Positions 6,487 through 13,694 of a stretch of DNA of 13,694 nt are shown here, piece after piece (position 1 is the stretch's first letter; each line of letters opens with the position of its first letter). The notes beneath the pieces are model-generated. The model was not told where the DNA came from. It worked only from the letters and a program-made list of their open reading frames with translations, and did not search any database. The stretch is from an uncultured Eubacteriales bacterium (GTDB taxonomy: Bacteria > Bacillota > Clostridia > Monoglobales > Monoglobaceae), in contig URZD01000037.1 in NCBI GenBank assembly GCA_900552305.1, forward strand, positions 1-13,694. The letters are read 5' to 3'. Position numbers and translations under genes: made by a program.

Positions 6487-7878
6487 TTACTCCTTTGCTG
6501 CGGTATTGCCTGTGCGGCTGATTGAATTTAATGCGGCGTATGCACGGCTCCAGACCGTTTCGGCGTCCGCAGCGCCGGAAAGGACTGCGGGGAGCTGCGC
6601 CTGCAGCATATCTGTCCATACATGGCTTTCGATTATGCTGCCAGGCATGGGCGAGTATTCCGTTATCTTATTAAGGAATATATCGCGGTCAATTATGAGC
6701 GTACGCTTTGGCTCGTTATCCGTTGCGTTTTTGATACAGCACATATACTTTGTTTTCATATAAAAGCTGTGTGACGACTGTTTTGACGTCAGGTACTTCA
6801 GAATATCAACCGTGTTTTCGTAATTTTTTTCAAATGCGGCTGTGCTTGCGAAAAATGTCGAGCTTCCCGCGCCGTAAGGAATAGCCGTGTAATGAATGTC
6901 CCTATTGGGATCGTGCGTCAATACAAGGTTTGAGGGGAAAATTTCCGGGAATGCGTATATTTTGTAATTTGTTTCGGACGCCTGAGCAAGCGGCGGAGTT
7001 TGCAGACATATATCGCCCGCAAAGCTGCTGCTTTCCACAATCATTGCGGCGGAATTGTTGATAAAAACCTTTTGGGCGTCCTTGCGCGTCATTTGCATAC
7101 AATCCTCCGAAAATGCGCCGCGGGAGTATAGCTGCTTGATGTAATCGAGTGCGCCGGTGAAATACGGAGCGGGATTTTCCGCGCCGGAGCTCACGTTATT
7201 CATGGAAAGCGCTCCGCCGAGAGCGGACACGACCGCAGGGTAAATCGGAACGTCAGCGTCGGCAAAGCCGCAGGCAATGGGCGTTATTTTTCGGCTGTTA
7301 AATGCCGAAACTGCGGCAAGAAGGTCATTGTAATTCTTGGGAACGGCAACTCCGTATTCGTGAAACAGTGTTTCGTTTATATACATGGCTATGTATTCGC
7401 TCTCTGTTGTAATTCCGTATATGTCATTGGCGGATACCGACGCAAACGACAGTGTGTTTTTGTCTATGGAGGAATACCAAAGCGAATCGCTGCGGAGTAT
7501 ATCGGACAGATTTGCGATTTTGCCGCGCTCGTACAGGGTGCGGAGATTATAGCTCGGGCAGCCGATAAGTATATCGCTTTCCTGACCTGAGCTGAAATCG
7601 GTTTGCAGCCGCATAATAAAGTCCGGTTCCGACAGGCTTTCGTTTGTTATTGCAATGTCGGGGCGCTGCTCGGCGTATTCGGAAATAAGGCTTAAAAGGA
7701 CATCGTTTTTCTTGCTGCTGTTCCAGCTGTTAAGAATTGTTATTTCGTTCTTTTCGCCGAAGGAGACAGAGTCGGAGTCCTTTTCGTCATAGATAAATAT
7801 TTTCAGTATATAAGAAAAAAGGAAAACAAAAATAATCGCAAATGAAGCTGAAAATATGATTTTACATTTCTTATTCAT
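6487..7878 (-). CDS. Membrane-anchored solute-binding-protein-like sensor component
   Basis: The 463-residue product has the fold pattern of a family 1 extracellular solute-binding protein (EITILNSW near the start, then SEYAEQRPDI, IYGITTESEYIAMYINETLF, and KVFINNSAAMIVESSSFAGD). The N-terminus is MNKKCKIIFSASFAIIFVFL followed by more hydrophobic residues, one membrane segment at about 7-29. There is no lipobox cysteine after it and no clear signal-peptidase site. It should therefore stay tethered by this helix, unlike the lipoprotein at 10082. As first gene of the kinase/regulator operon it probably presents a sugar to the YesM-type kinase. Clostridial XylFII/LytS is a known precedent for a binding protein partnered with a kinase. 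The start is ATG 7878 with GGGAG nine bases upstream. The ligand is unknown. Confidence 0.88.
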   Translation of the reverse strand: MNKKCKIIFSASFAIIFVFLFSYILKIFIYDEKDSDSVSFGEKNEITILNSWNSSKKNDVLLSLISEYAEQRPDIAITNESLSEPDFIMRLQTDFSSGQESDILIGCPSYNLRTLYERGKIANLSDILRSDSLWYSSIDKNTLSFASVSANDIYGITTESEYIAMYINETLFHEYGVAVPKNYNDLLAAVSAFNSRKITPIACGFADADVPIYPAVVSALGGALSMNNVSSGAENPAPYFTGALDYIKQLYSRGAFSEDCMQMTRKDAQKVFINNSAAMIVESSSFAGDICLQTPPLAQASETNYKIYAFPEIFPSNLVLTHDPNRDIHYTAIPYGAGSSTFFASTAAFEKNYENTVDILKYLTSKQSSHSFYMKTKYMCCIKNATDNEPKRTLIIDRDIFLNKITEYSPMPGSIIESHVWTDMLQAQLPAVLSGAADAETVWSRAYAALNSISRTGNTAAKE

Positions 7879-7930
7879 TGTATCCGTCTCCCTTGTGCAT
7901 TTTCGTTTTTACGGGTGATTGCCCAATGCT

Positions 7931-7960
7931 ATTATAACATACGCGGCGGCGCTTTTACAA
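7931..7960 (-). promoter_or_regulatory. Promoter of the sensor/kinase/regulator operon
   Basis: On the minus strand TTGTAA (7960-7955) and a perfect TATAAT (7936-7931) are separated by 18 bases. Transcription would start near 7924, leaving a leader of about 45 nt before ATG 7878. Confidence 0.65.
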
Positions 7961-7979
7961 TGATAAAAGTAGTGTTTTT

Positions 7980-8038
7980 AGGTGTAAATATTTATCATTA
8001 TTTTTGACGCGGCTGAAAAATGATAGATATTTACACCT
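7980..8038. promoter_or_regulatory. Palindromic operator candidate between divergent promoters
   Basis: AGGTGTAAATAT (7980-7991) and ATATTTACACCT (8027-8038) are perfect 12-bp inverted arms. Inside them the arms continue imperfectly as TTATCATTATTTTT and AAAAATGATAG around a GC-rich centre (8006-8015). A third ATGATAAAA lies at 7960-7968. The element is exactly 19 bp from the -35 hexamer of each divergent promoter. It is a likely binding site of the locus regulator, though this is inferred from position and symmetry only. Confidence 0.65.
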
Positions 8039-8057
8039 TAAAAGGCAGCTTTGTCTA

Positions 8058-8087
8058 TTTACGGAAATAAACGGCGTTTGATATAAT
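8058..8087 (+). promoter_or_regulatory. Promoter of the sugar-importer operon
   Basis: A perfect TATAAT (8082-8087) is preceded by TG at 8079-8080 (extended -10). The best -35 is the poor match TTTACG (8058-8063) with an 18-base spacer. A weak -35 below an upstream palindrome fits activator dependence. Confidence 0.6.
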
Positions 8088-8113
8088 TATTGTACAAAGA
8101 AAGAGGTGGCATA

Positions 8114-9082
8114 ATGAGAAAAAGAGTACAGCAGGAAACGATTTGTACTGAAAGATCGAGAAAAAGAAATGGGGTTGCCGCGGCGATAAGAAGAAACTGG
8201 CAGTTTCTTCTTATGGTGGTACCGGGAACGCTTCTGGCAGTGGTTTTTTCGTATCTGCCGATGTTCGGAATAGTGGTTGCCTTCAAAAAGATTGACTATG
8301 CGAAGGGAATATTCGGAAGTCCGTGGGTCGGAATGAAAAATTTTAATTTTCTGTTCGGGTATCCCGATTTGAAGATAATTTTAAGGAACACTCTCGGCTA
8401 TAACATTATGTTTATAATTCTCGGCGCGGTTATACCGGTTACGCTTGCAATGCTTTTAAGCCAGCTGCGCAACAAGAGGATGTCAAAGGTATATCAGACG
8501 GTTATGATGCTTCCGAATTTTATGTCGTGGGTTGTTGTGAGCTATATTGTGTTCGCATTTTTATCGTTCCGTCTGGGAATAGTAAACACTATGCTTTTAA
8601 AGGGACTGGGCAAAGCGCCGGTTGACTGGTACAGCGAAACAAAGCTGTGGCCGTTTTTGATTATCTTTCTGAATGTGTGGAAAAGCTTTGGCTATAACAC
8701 GGTGGTATACCTTGCGGCAATAGCGGGAATCGACGGCGCTCTTTACGAGGCGGCGGCGATTGACGGAGCGACAAGGCGGCAGCAGATGCGGTACATAACT
8801 CTTCCGGAGCTTTCCAATATAGTAATAATTATGATGATACTCGGTATAGGCAGAATTATGACGTCGGATTTCGGACTGTTTTACAATGTTCCCATGGAAA
8901 AGGGCGCGCTGTTCCCCGTGACGAATGTTATAAGCACATTTGTGTATCGCTCGCTTAAAGTAAACGGCGATATAGGAATGTCATCGGCGGCGGGATTCTT
9001 CCAGTCGGTAATCGGCTTTGTGCTTGTCGTGCTGACGAACGGAATTGTAAAGAGAATAGACGAATCGAAATCATTGTTTTAA
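8114..9082 (+). CDS. CUT1-type ABC sugar importer permease (LplB-like)
   Basis: This is an inner (membrane-spanning) subunit of a carbohydrate ABC importer, 322 residues with about six helices. LplB-family hallmarks are visible: RRNWQFLLMVVPGTLL at the start, FSYLPMFGIVVAFKKIDY, KGIFGSPWVGMKNF, and MLPNFMSWVVVSYIVF. The EAA loop LYEAAAIDGATRRQQMRYIT (about residues 210-229), which docks to the ATPase, is intact. The start is ATG 8114, with AGAGGTGG four bases before CATA-ATG. An in-frame GTG... upstream at 8090 overlaps the -10 region and is rejected. It is the first gene of the operon, followed 12 bp later by the partner permease. LplB/YtcP systems in Firmicutes usually import oligosaccharides; the sugar cannot be assigned here. 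Confidence 0.94.
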   Translation: MRKRVQQETICTERSRKRNGVAAAIRRNWQFLLMVVPGTLLAVVFSYLPMFGIVVAFKKIDYAKGIFGSPWVGMKNFNFLFGYPDLKIILRNTLGYNIMFIILGAVIPVTLAMLLSQLRNKRMSKVYQTVMMLPNFMSWVVVSYIVFAFLSFRLGIVNTMLLKGLGKAPVDWYSETKLWPFLIIFLNVWKSFGYNTVVYLAAIAGIDGALYEAAAIDGATRRQQMRYITLPELSNIVIIMMILGIGRIMTSDFGLFYNVPMEKGALFPVTNVISTFVYRSLKVNGDIGMSSAAGFFQSVIGFVLVVLTNGIVKRIDESKSLF

Positions 9083-9094
9083 TGGAGGAAGAAA

Positions 9095-10012
9095 ATGAGG
9101 AAAAAACATAAGCTCATAGAATTTAATCAGGCAACACCGTTTGGAAACGTACTGCTGAATATACTGTTTATTTTGCTTGCGTTCAGCTGTCTTTATCCGT
9201 TTTTGCTGGTTTTGGGTACTTCGTTTGCGGACGAAAGCGTTTTAAACCAAATCGGGTACAGAATGATACCGCATAAGTTCAGTCTTTCCGCATACGAATA
9301 CGTGCTTGCGAACGGCAGAAAGATTTTGCGCGCATACGGGGTAACGATTATTGCGACCTCGGTCGGAACCGCGCTCAGTGTTATGAGCTGTGCGCTGTTT
9401 GCCTATGCGGTTTCAAGAAAGGAATTTGAATACAGGGGATTTTTCACGTTTTTGCAGTTTTTCACCATGCTGTTTTCCGGCGGACTTGTGCCATGGTATC
9501 TTATCTGCACAAGATTTCTGCACATCAACAACACGATATGGGCGCTTATTCTGCCTATGGTGAACAGTGCGTGGAACATCATAATAATGAAAACGTTTTT
9601 TTCAACCTCGGTACCCGAATCAATCGTGGAGTCGGCGCGGATAGACGGCTCCGGCGAGTTCCGTACGTTTTTCAGAATAGTATGGCCGATTTCGCTCCCG
9701 GGTCTTGCAACAATCGCGCTGTTTGCAATGCTTGGCTACTGGAACGATTACTACAACGCGCTTATACTTACATCAAACGTAAAGCTTCAGAATTTGCAGC
9801 TGTATCTTTATAACATACTTATGAATCTGACAATGCTGACGGAGGGGTCGAACACTGCAATGCAGCAGGCAGGCAAAATAATAGCTGATATGCCCAAGGA
9901 AGGCGCAAGAATGGCAATGTGTATTCTTGCGGTAGGTCCCATAGTTCTTGCATATCCGTTTTTTCAGAAGTATTTTATACAGGGACTTACAATCGGCGCG
10001 GTAAAGGGTTAA
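9095..10012 (+). CDS. CUT1-type ABC sugar importer permease (YtcP-like)
   Basis: This is the second permease subunit, 305 residues, pairing with the product of 8114-9082. Family features include FILLAFSCLYPFLLVLGTSF in the first helix, the typical SLSAYEYVL segment, SGGLVPWYLI, and the EAA loop ESARIDGSGEFRTFFRIVWP (about residues 179-198). After it comes GYWNDYYNALIL, a signature of YtcP-like proteins. The C-terminal YPFFQKYFIQGLTIGAVKG is characteristic of this subfamily and shows the gene is full length. TGGAGGAAGAAA precedes ATG 9095, and the gap to the previous gene is 12 bp. No ATPase gene follows, so the complex presumably uses a shared ATPase. Confidence 0.95.
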   Translation: MRKKHKLIEFNQATPFGNVLLNILFILLAFSCLYPFLLVLGTSFADESVLNQIGYRMIPHKFSLSAYEYVLANGRKILRAYGVTIIATSVGTALSVMSCALFAYAVSRKEFEYRGFFTFLQFFTMLFSGGLVPWYLICTRFLHINNTIWALILPMVNSAWNIIIMKTFFSTSVPESIVESARIDGSGEFRTFFRIVWPISLPGLATIALFAMLGYWNDYYNALILTSNVKLQNLQLYLYNILMNLTMLTEGSNTAMQQAGKIIADMPKEGARMAMCILAVGPIVLAYPFFQKYFIQGLTIGAVKG

Positions 10013-10081
10013 GCAAATAGCTAATGCGCATCAAAAATTAAAACGCTAAAATTAAAAAATATTATAAAAGGGGTAGTGAAG

Positions 10082-11539
10082 ATGAAATTTAAGAGAGTTC
10101 TTGCAGGGGCGCTTGTATGTGCAACAGCGGCAGCGCTGTTTACCACAGGCTGCGGAAAGAAGGAAGGAAACGGCGATGAGGAGGCATACACGATTGACTG
10201 GTATCATGTATGCGGAACAGTTCCGGAGAATGTGGAGCCGATAGAGCAGGCGGTTGACAAGTACCTTGAGGGCAAGCTGAACGTAAAGTTGAAGCTGCAC
10301 TTTTTGTCATGGACGCCGTATGCGGAGCATCTGAACGTAATGATGGCGGGCGGCGATAAGTTTGACATAGCATGGGTAAGCGGCGACACATACCGCCAGA
10401 ATGTGGCAAAGAACGCTTTTCTGCCGCTTGACGAGCTGATAGATAAGTATGCGCCGAAAACAAAGGAAATGCTGAGTGAGGATTTTCTGAAAGGCTCAAA
10501 AATTAAGGGAGTAAGCTACGGAATACCGGCAAACAAGGACAAGGGCGTGGGTCAGGGCTTTTTGTACCGCAAGGATATCGCCGACAAATACGGACTTTCG
10601 GAAAGCATGAGTCAGGTAAAGACGTGGGAGGATTTGTACCCTATTCTGGATATTATAAAGGAAAAGGAGCCGGATATGGTTCCTCTCATAGAATACGGCA
10701 CGGCATCGGCGATTGATTTTATTCAGTTCGAGCAAATGTCGTTTCCGGCGGGAATTATTCTTGACGGAGATACAACAAAGGTTGTAAATCTTGTCGAGAC
10801 CGACGCCTATAAAAAAGCGTGCGAGAGGATAAGGGAAAACAGACTTAGGGGTTATACACGTCAGGATTATGATACGGTCCAGTACATAAATGAGGAAAAC
10901 CACTTTGTTGAAATAAGACCCGATTTGAAAATGGGAATCAGCGCAATGGAAATCAGCTCAACGCGCAAGTACCCGTACAGTGAGGTGGAAATTTCGCCGG
11001 CTTATATCCACGGAACGGACGCGGTAGGCTCCGTTATGGCAATTTCAAGAACCTGTAAGCAGCCTGAAAAAGTAATGCGGTTCCTTGAAATGTTCAACAC
11101 AGACCCATACCTAAACAATCTTATTGTATACGGAATAGAGGGCGTAAACTATGAAAAGATAGACGATAATACAATCCGTCCGATTGAGAACAGCGGTTAC
11201 GGAAACAACGGAATGCAGTGGGAATTCGGAAACGTGTTCATTAACTACCTTGTTGAAGGCGAAGCGGAAAACAAGCACGACATATTAAGAGAGTTCAACG
11301 AGAGCCTTAAACCGTCGCCCGCGCTCGGCTTTACAGCGGATTTGGAGGCGCTCAGTACCGAAACCGCCGCGTGCGCAAACGTAAAGGCGGAATTTAACCG
11401 TTCGCTTACCTGCGGCGACTATGACCCGGAAACGATTCTGCCGGATTATATAAAGAAGCTGAAGGCTGCGGGCGCGGACAAAATCGTTGCCGAGTGTCAG
11501 AAACAGTATGACGAATGGAGAAAGAACGGCAGCAAATAA
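10082..11539 (+). CDS. Lipoprotein substrate-binding protein of the sugar importer (LplA/DUF3502 type)
   Basis: This 485-residue protein captures the sugar outside the membrane and delivers it to the two permeases. It has a lipoprotein signal: MKFKRVLAGALVC..., ending LFTTGC with the lipidated Cys24, followed by a charged, glycine-containing linker. The body has the family 1 binding-protein pattern (YHVCGTVPENVEPIEQAVDK, MAGGDKFDIAWVSG, NAFLPLDELIDKYAP, SYGIPANKDKG). The C-terminus (SPALGFTADLEALSTETAAC, then YIKKLKAAGADKIVAECQKQ) resembles DUF3502. ATG 10082 is chosen because AAGGGG ends eight bases upstream; GTG 10076 is too close. It is separated from the permease by 69 bp of AT-rich DNA without a terminator. 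It is distinct from the anchored binding-protein-like sensor at 6487-7878. Confidence 0.93.
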   Translation: MKFKRVLAGALVCATAAALFTTGCGKKEGNGDEEAYTIDWYHVCGTVPENVEPIEQAVDKYLEGKLNVKLKLHFLSWTPYAEHLNVMMAGGDKFDIAWVSGDTYRQNVAKNAFLPLDELIDKYAPKTKEMLSEDFLKGSKIKGVSYGIPANKDKGVGQGFLYRKDIADKYGLSESMSQVKTWEDLYPILDIIKEKEPDMVPLIEYGTASAIDFIQFEQMSFPAGIILDGDTTKVVNLVETDAYKKACERIRENRLRGYTRQDYDTVQYINEENHFVEIRPDLKMGISAMEISSTRKYPYSEVEISPAYIHGTDAVGSVMAISRTCKQPEKVMRFLEMFNTDPYLNNLIVYGIEGVNYEKIDDNTIRPIENSGYGNNGMQWEFGNVFINYLVEGEAENKHDILREFNESLKPSPALGFTADLEALSTETAACANVKAEFNRSLTCGDYDPETILPDYIKKLKAAGADKIVAECQKQYDEWRKNGSK

Positions 11540-11566
11540 GACACACAGCGAAAGGGAGAGATGAGT

Positions 11567-13261
11567 ATGAACCTGAAAAAATGGGCGTTTTGTCTTGCGT
11601 GTACGGTTTTTGCGGTTTCCAACACTGCAGCGTGGGCGAACAGTATCACAAAATGCGAGGTTGAGGCTATGGAAGAAATCCTGACCGTCGAGGGCGGACT
11701 GGAAAGAGCTGAGTCGGGCATAGCGGTAAATTTGCTTGTTGAGGACGAAAACGGCGGACTGAAGATAATCGATATGAGCAAAACCGCCGCCGACGGCAGC
11801 TACAGATTTACCGTAAATCTGAAGGAGCGGCTTGCAAAGGGCGGAAAATTCAAGCTCAGAACAGCGGCGCAGATTGAGGACGCTGCCGAATACAGGGCGG
11901 AGGACGGCAGCAGCCTGTTGGAAATTTATCTGCTGTCGGAGCTGAACGTTATATATACGCAGCTTGTTGAAAACAAACAGAATGTCAGCGAAAACACTCG
12001 TATACTGACCGAAAATGCGGAGGCGCTGACCTATGCCGACTCGTGGCTGGGCAAGGCGCTCGCCGGCGGCAAGGCGGCGGATATAGCAGAATTTATCTCA
12101 ACAGAGGAAATCACGGTTGACGGTATGATGAAAGCGTTAAACCGAATCGGACTTATAAAAGCGATTGAGGACGCGGATTCGCAGACAATCGCAAAAATTC
12201 TGACCGACAGCCGCGAAGCGCTCGGCATTGCGGACAACGCCACATTAAAAAAACTCAATGAAAGATATATCGGCAGTCTGGCGGCGCGGCTTGCTGCGTC
12301 CGATACGAAATACAACTCTCAAAAGGCGTTTGAAACGGATGTTGAGGACAAGACGGTTGTAACGGAGATATATGCAAACAAGGGAACGGACGGCATGGCG
12401 GAGGTTTTATCAAGGTACAGCGAGCATTTTGACCTTACCGTATACAACAGCAGCGGCAACAGCAAAACGGCAGCGCTGAAAAAACTTTTGCTTGCGGCGG
12501 AGGAAAACCGTATAAAGACGGTTAGCGATGCGCAGAGTATTCTGAACACAAAAATTTCCTCATCGAATGACAGCAGCAGCGGAAAAGGCAGCGGCAGCGG
12601 CGGCTCCGGCGGCGGTGGCGGCGGAGGAGGTTCGCAGAGCTACGGCGTAGGCGGCGGTATAGGCGGCGTTACTCCGTTTGACGGGAATAACGTGCAGAGC
12701 GCGGACGAAGGCTTTGCGGATTTGAATGACTTTGAATGGGCGCGGAGCAGTGTGGAAAAGCTCGTGCGCGCGAACATTATCTCGGGTTATTCAAAAACGA
12801 GCTTTGCGCCGGGCGAGCCGCTTTCAAGAGCGCAGCTCTGCAAGATAATCTGCGGCGTGTTCGGCGTGAACACAACAGGAGCGGTATCCGGGTTTGCAGA
12901 CGTTGCGGACAGCGAATGGTATTATCCGTTTGTTTCCGCGTTGAGCGGAATTGATGCGGTAAACGGTGTTGACAGCTCGCATTTTGCACCGAACGAAAAT
13001 ATTACGCGGCAGGACGTGTGCGTTATGATTTACCGTATGCTTGACCGTGACGGGATAAAGCTGAAGAAAAAGACAGCGGCGCTGTTTGACGATGCGGCGG
13101 AAATCGATGAATATGCGTCCGAGGCGGTATCGGCTCTTGCAAATGCCGAAATCATTGTCGGTTTTGAAGGAAAGTTTGCGCCGAAATCAACAATCACAAG
13201 AGCGGAGGCGGCAGTACTGATGTACCGCGTTTACGAAATCAGAAACGGAGGGTTGAATTAG
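11567..13261 (+). CDS. Secreted cell-wall protein with three C-terminal SLH domains
   Basis: The 564-residue product has a signal peptide (MNLKKWAFCLACTVFAVSNT, cleavage likely after the Ala-Trp-Ala region). A beta-rich segment of about residues 30-100 follows, with the carboxypeptidase-regulatory-like pattern AADGSYRFTVNLKE. A helical region spans about 105-330. A serine/glycine linker (about 331-370) includes a run of seven glycines. Three SLH domains (about 382-435, 440-495 and 505-560) carry the motifs LSRAQL, ITRQDV and ITRAEA, which normally bind pyruvylated wall polysaccharide. ATG 11567 has GGGAG eight bases upstream; ATG 11561 is too close to it. The gene starts 27 bp after the binding-protein stop and is probably cotranscribed. 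I see no catalytic domain; surface display, scaffolding or glycan capture are all possible. Confidence 0.88.
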   Translation: MNLKKWAFCLACTVFAVSNTAAWANSITKCEVEAMEEILTVEGGLERAESGIAVNLLVEDENGGLKIIDMSKTAADGSYRFTVNLKERLAKGGKFKLRTAAQIEDAAEYRAEDGSSLLEIYLLSELNVIYTQLVENKQNVSENTRILTENAEALTYADSWLGKALAGGKAADIAEFISTEEITVDGMMKALNRIGLIKAIEDADSQTIAKILTDSREALGIADNATLKKLNERYIGSLAARLAASDTKYNSQKAFETDVEDKTVVTEIYANKGTDGMAEVLSRYSEHFDLTVYNSSGNSKTAALKKLLLAAEENRIKTVSDAQSILNTKISSSNDSSSGKGSGSGGSGGGGGGGGSQSYGVGGGIGGVTPFDGNNVQSADEGFADLNDFEWARSSVEKLVRANIISGYSKTSFAPGEPLSRAQLCKIICGVFGVNTTGAVSGFADVADSEWYYPFVSALSGIDAVNGVDSSHFAPNENITRQDVCVMIYRMLDRDGIKLKKKTAALFDDAAEIDEYASEAVSALANAEIIVGFEGKFAPKSTITRAEAAVLMYRVYEIRNGGLN

Positions 13262-13680
13262 TGAAAGCATTTAAGAAAATTCTAAGCCTTTGTCTGGCGG
13301 GCATAATGTGCGTAGGCAGCATCGGATTTGCGGATACGTCGGACGCTGCGGCGGAAAATGACGCGGCGTACACAAGGGCGCATTCATTTTTAAAAAGCCT
13401 TTCGCTTTTGGGCGACACGGAGGAGAAGGAGCCGGTTGCACTGGTTACGCGCGCGGAGTTTGCGGCATGGATTCTGAACGTAATCGGCATTTCAGCAGAG
13501 GAAAGTAAAAAAACGGCGTCGGAGGACTACCTCGGATATACGAACGACCCCGACTTGGATCAGAACGGCGACTGGAAATGGGGCGCGGAGGATGGCTCGG
13601 ACGGAGCAGCCGAAAACCGCGAAGCGGTTTTTTCAAAGAATGAATTATATTATTTTAATAATAATAATAAGGGCTGTTAA
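13261..13680 (+). CDS. Short secreted protein with one SLH-like motif
   Basis: This 139-residue product starts at GTG 13261, whose first base is the last base of the previous stop codon (TAGTG), with GGAGGG eight bases upstream. A signal peptide (MKAFKKILSLCLAGIMCVGS, cleaved near GFADT) is followed by one SLH-like unit, FLKSLSLLG and VTRAEFAAWILNVIG. An acidic stretch, NDPDLDQNGDWKWG, has D-x-D-x-N-G-D spacing, reminiscent of a calcium loop but not a proven dockerin or EF-hand. The last codons run through a terminator-like hairpin (13613-13633) and an AT-rich AAT repeat, giving the tail KNELYYFNNNNKGC. A normal SLH protein has three repeats, so this is either a small adaptor or a gene that has lost its C-terminal part. 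Other frames show no SLH continuation. Confidence 0.7.
   Translation: MKAFKKILSLCLAGIMCVGSIGFADTSDAAAENDAAYTRAHSFLKSLSLLGDTEEKEPVALVTRAEFAAWILNVIGISAEESKKTASEDYLGYTNDPDLDQNGDWKWGAEDGSDGAAENREAVFSKNELYYFNNNNKGC
13613..13633 (+). terminator. Terminator-like hairpin inside the last codons of the short SLH gene
   Basis: AAAACCGC (13613-13620) and GCGGTTTT (13624-13631) form an 8-bp stem with a GAA loop, followed by two more T, so six T in a row close the structure. It looks like a short intrinsic terminator but lies 45 bases before the stop codon of the reading frame. Confidence 0.55.
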
Positions 13681-13681
13681 A

Positions 13682-13694
13682 ATGTTAAAAACGC
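13682..13694 (+). CDS. Start of a further gene, cut by the window end
   Basis: ATG 13682 is followed by TTA AAA ACG C with no stop before the window ends. AAGGG (13669-13673) lies eight bases upstream, and the ATG is one base past the previous stop codon. The first residues would be Met-Leu-Lys-Thr. Function cannot be assessed. Confidence 0.4.

Noticed and set aside
7981..8038. Palindrome as a transcription terminator between the divergent operons
   Set aside because: It lies upstream of both promoters, so no transcript from this locus would need to end there; an operator role fits its symmetric position better.
13540..13590. Dockerin or EF-hand domain in the short SLH protein
   Set aside because: Only a single D-x-D-x-N-G-D spacing is present, without the duplicated repeat and helix of a dockerin.

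Overview
The window looks like a chromosomal segment of an anaerobic, Gram-positive Clostridia-type gut or fermenter bacterium. The evidence is the gene families (YesM/YesN two-component pair, LplB/YtcP-type sugar permeases without a dedicated ATPase, lipoprotein-type binding protein, S-layer-homology proteins), the AGGAG-type ribosome binding sites, and TATAAT promoters with A/T-rich leaders. No rRNA, tRNA, CRISPR array or transposase gene was seen.

Left part (1-3128). Two near-identical 76-bp direct repeats, separated by hairpin-rich DNA, run straight into nagA (N-acetylglucosamine-6-phosphate deacetylase); the second copy supplies nagA's ribosome binding site. A PHP-domain metal-dependent phosphoesterase gene with its own promoter follows. 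On the opposite strand are a 55-residue two-helix membrane protein behind a structured leader and then a truncated flavodoxin gene that looks decayed.

Middle part (3122-7878, minus strand). This is a tight three-gene operon. It encodes a membrane-anchored solute-binding-protein-like sensor that is not a lipoprotein, a YesM-type histidine kinase, and a YesN-type response regulator. The regulator is split by a -1 frameshift between its receiver/linker part and its AraC-type DNA-binding part. A hairpin terminator overlaps its stop codon.

Right part (8114-13694, plus strand). A divergent operon encodes two CUT1-type permeases, a lipoprotein substrate-binding protein with a DUF3502-like C-terminus, a secreted protein with three SLH domains and a glycine-rich linker, a short secreted SLH-like protein, and the first codons of another gene. 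The transporter has no ATPase in the window and probably uses a shared MsmX/MsmK-type subunit encoded elsewhere.

The two operons are divergent. Their 235-bp intergenic region has a palindrome with perfect 12-bp arms, placed 19 bp from the -35 hexamer of each promoter. The simplest model is an oligosaccharide sensing-and-uptake module. The anchored binding protein and kinase detect a ligand, and the YesN-type regulator activates both operons from the shared operator. The importer takes the sugar up, and the SLH proteins act on the cell wall surface. The transported sugar cannot be told from the sequence. The frameshift leaves open whether this regulator still works in this strain.
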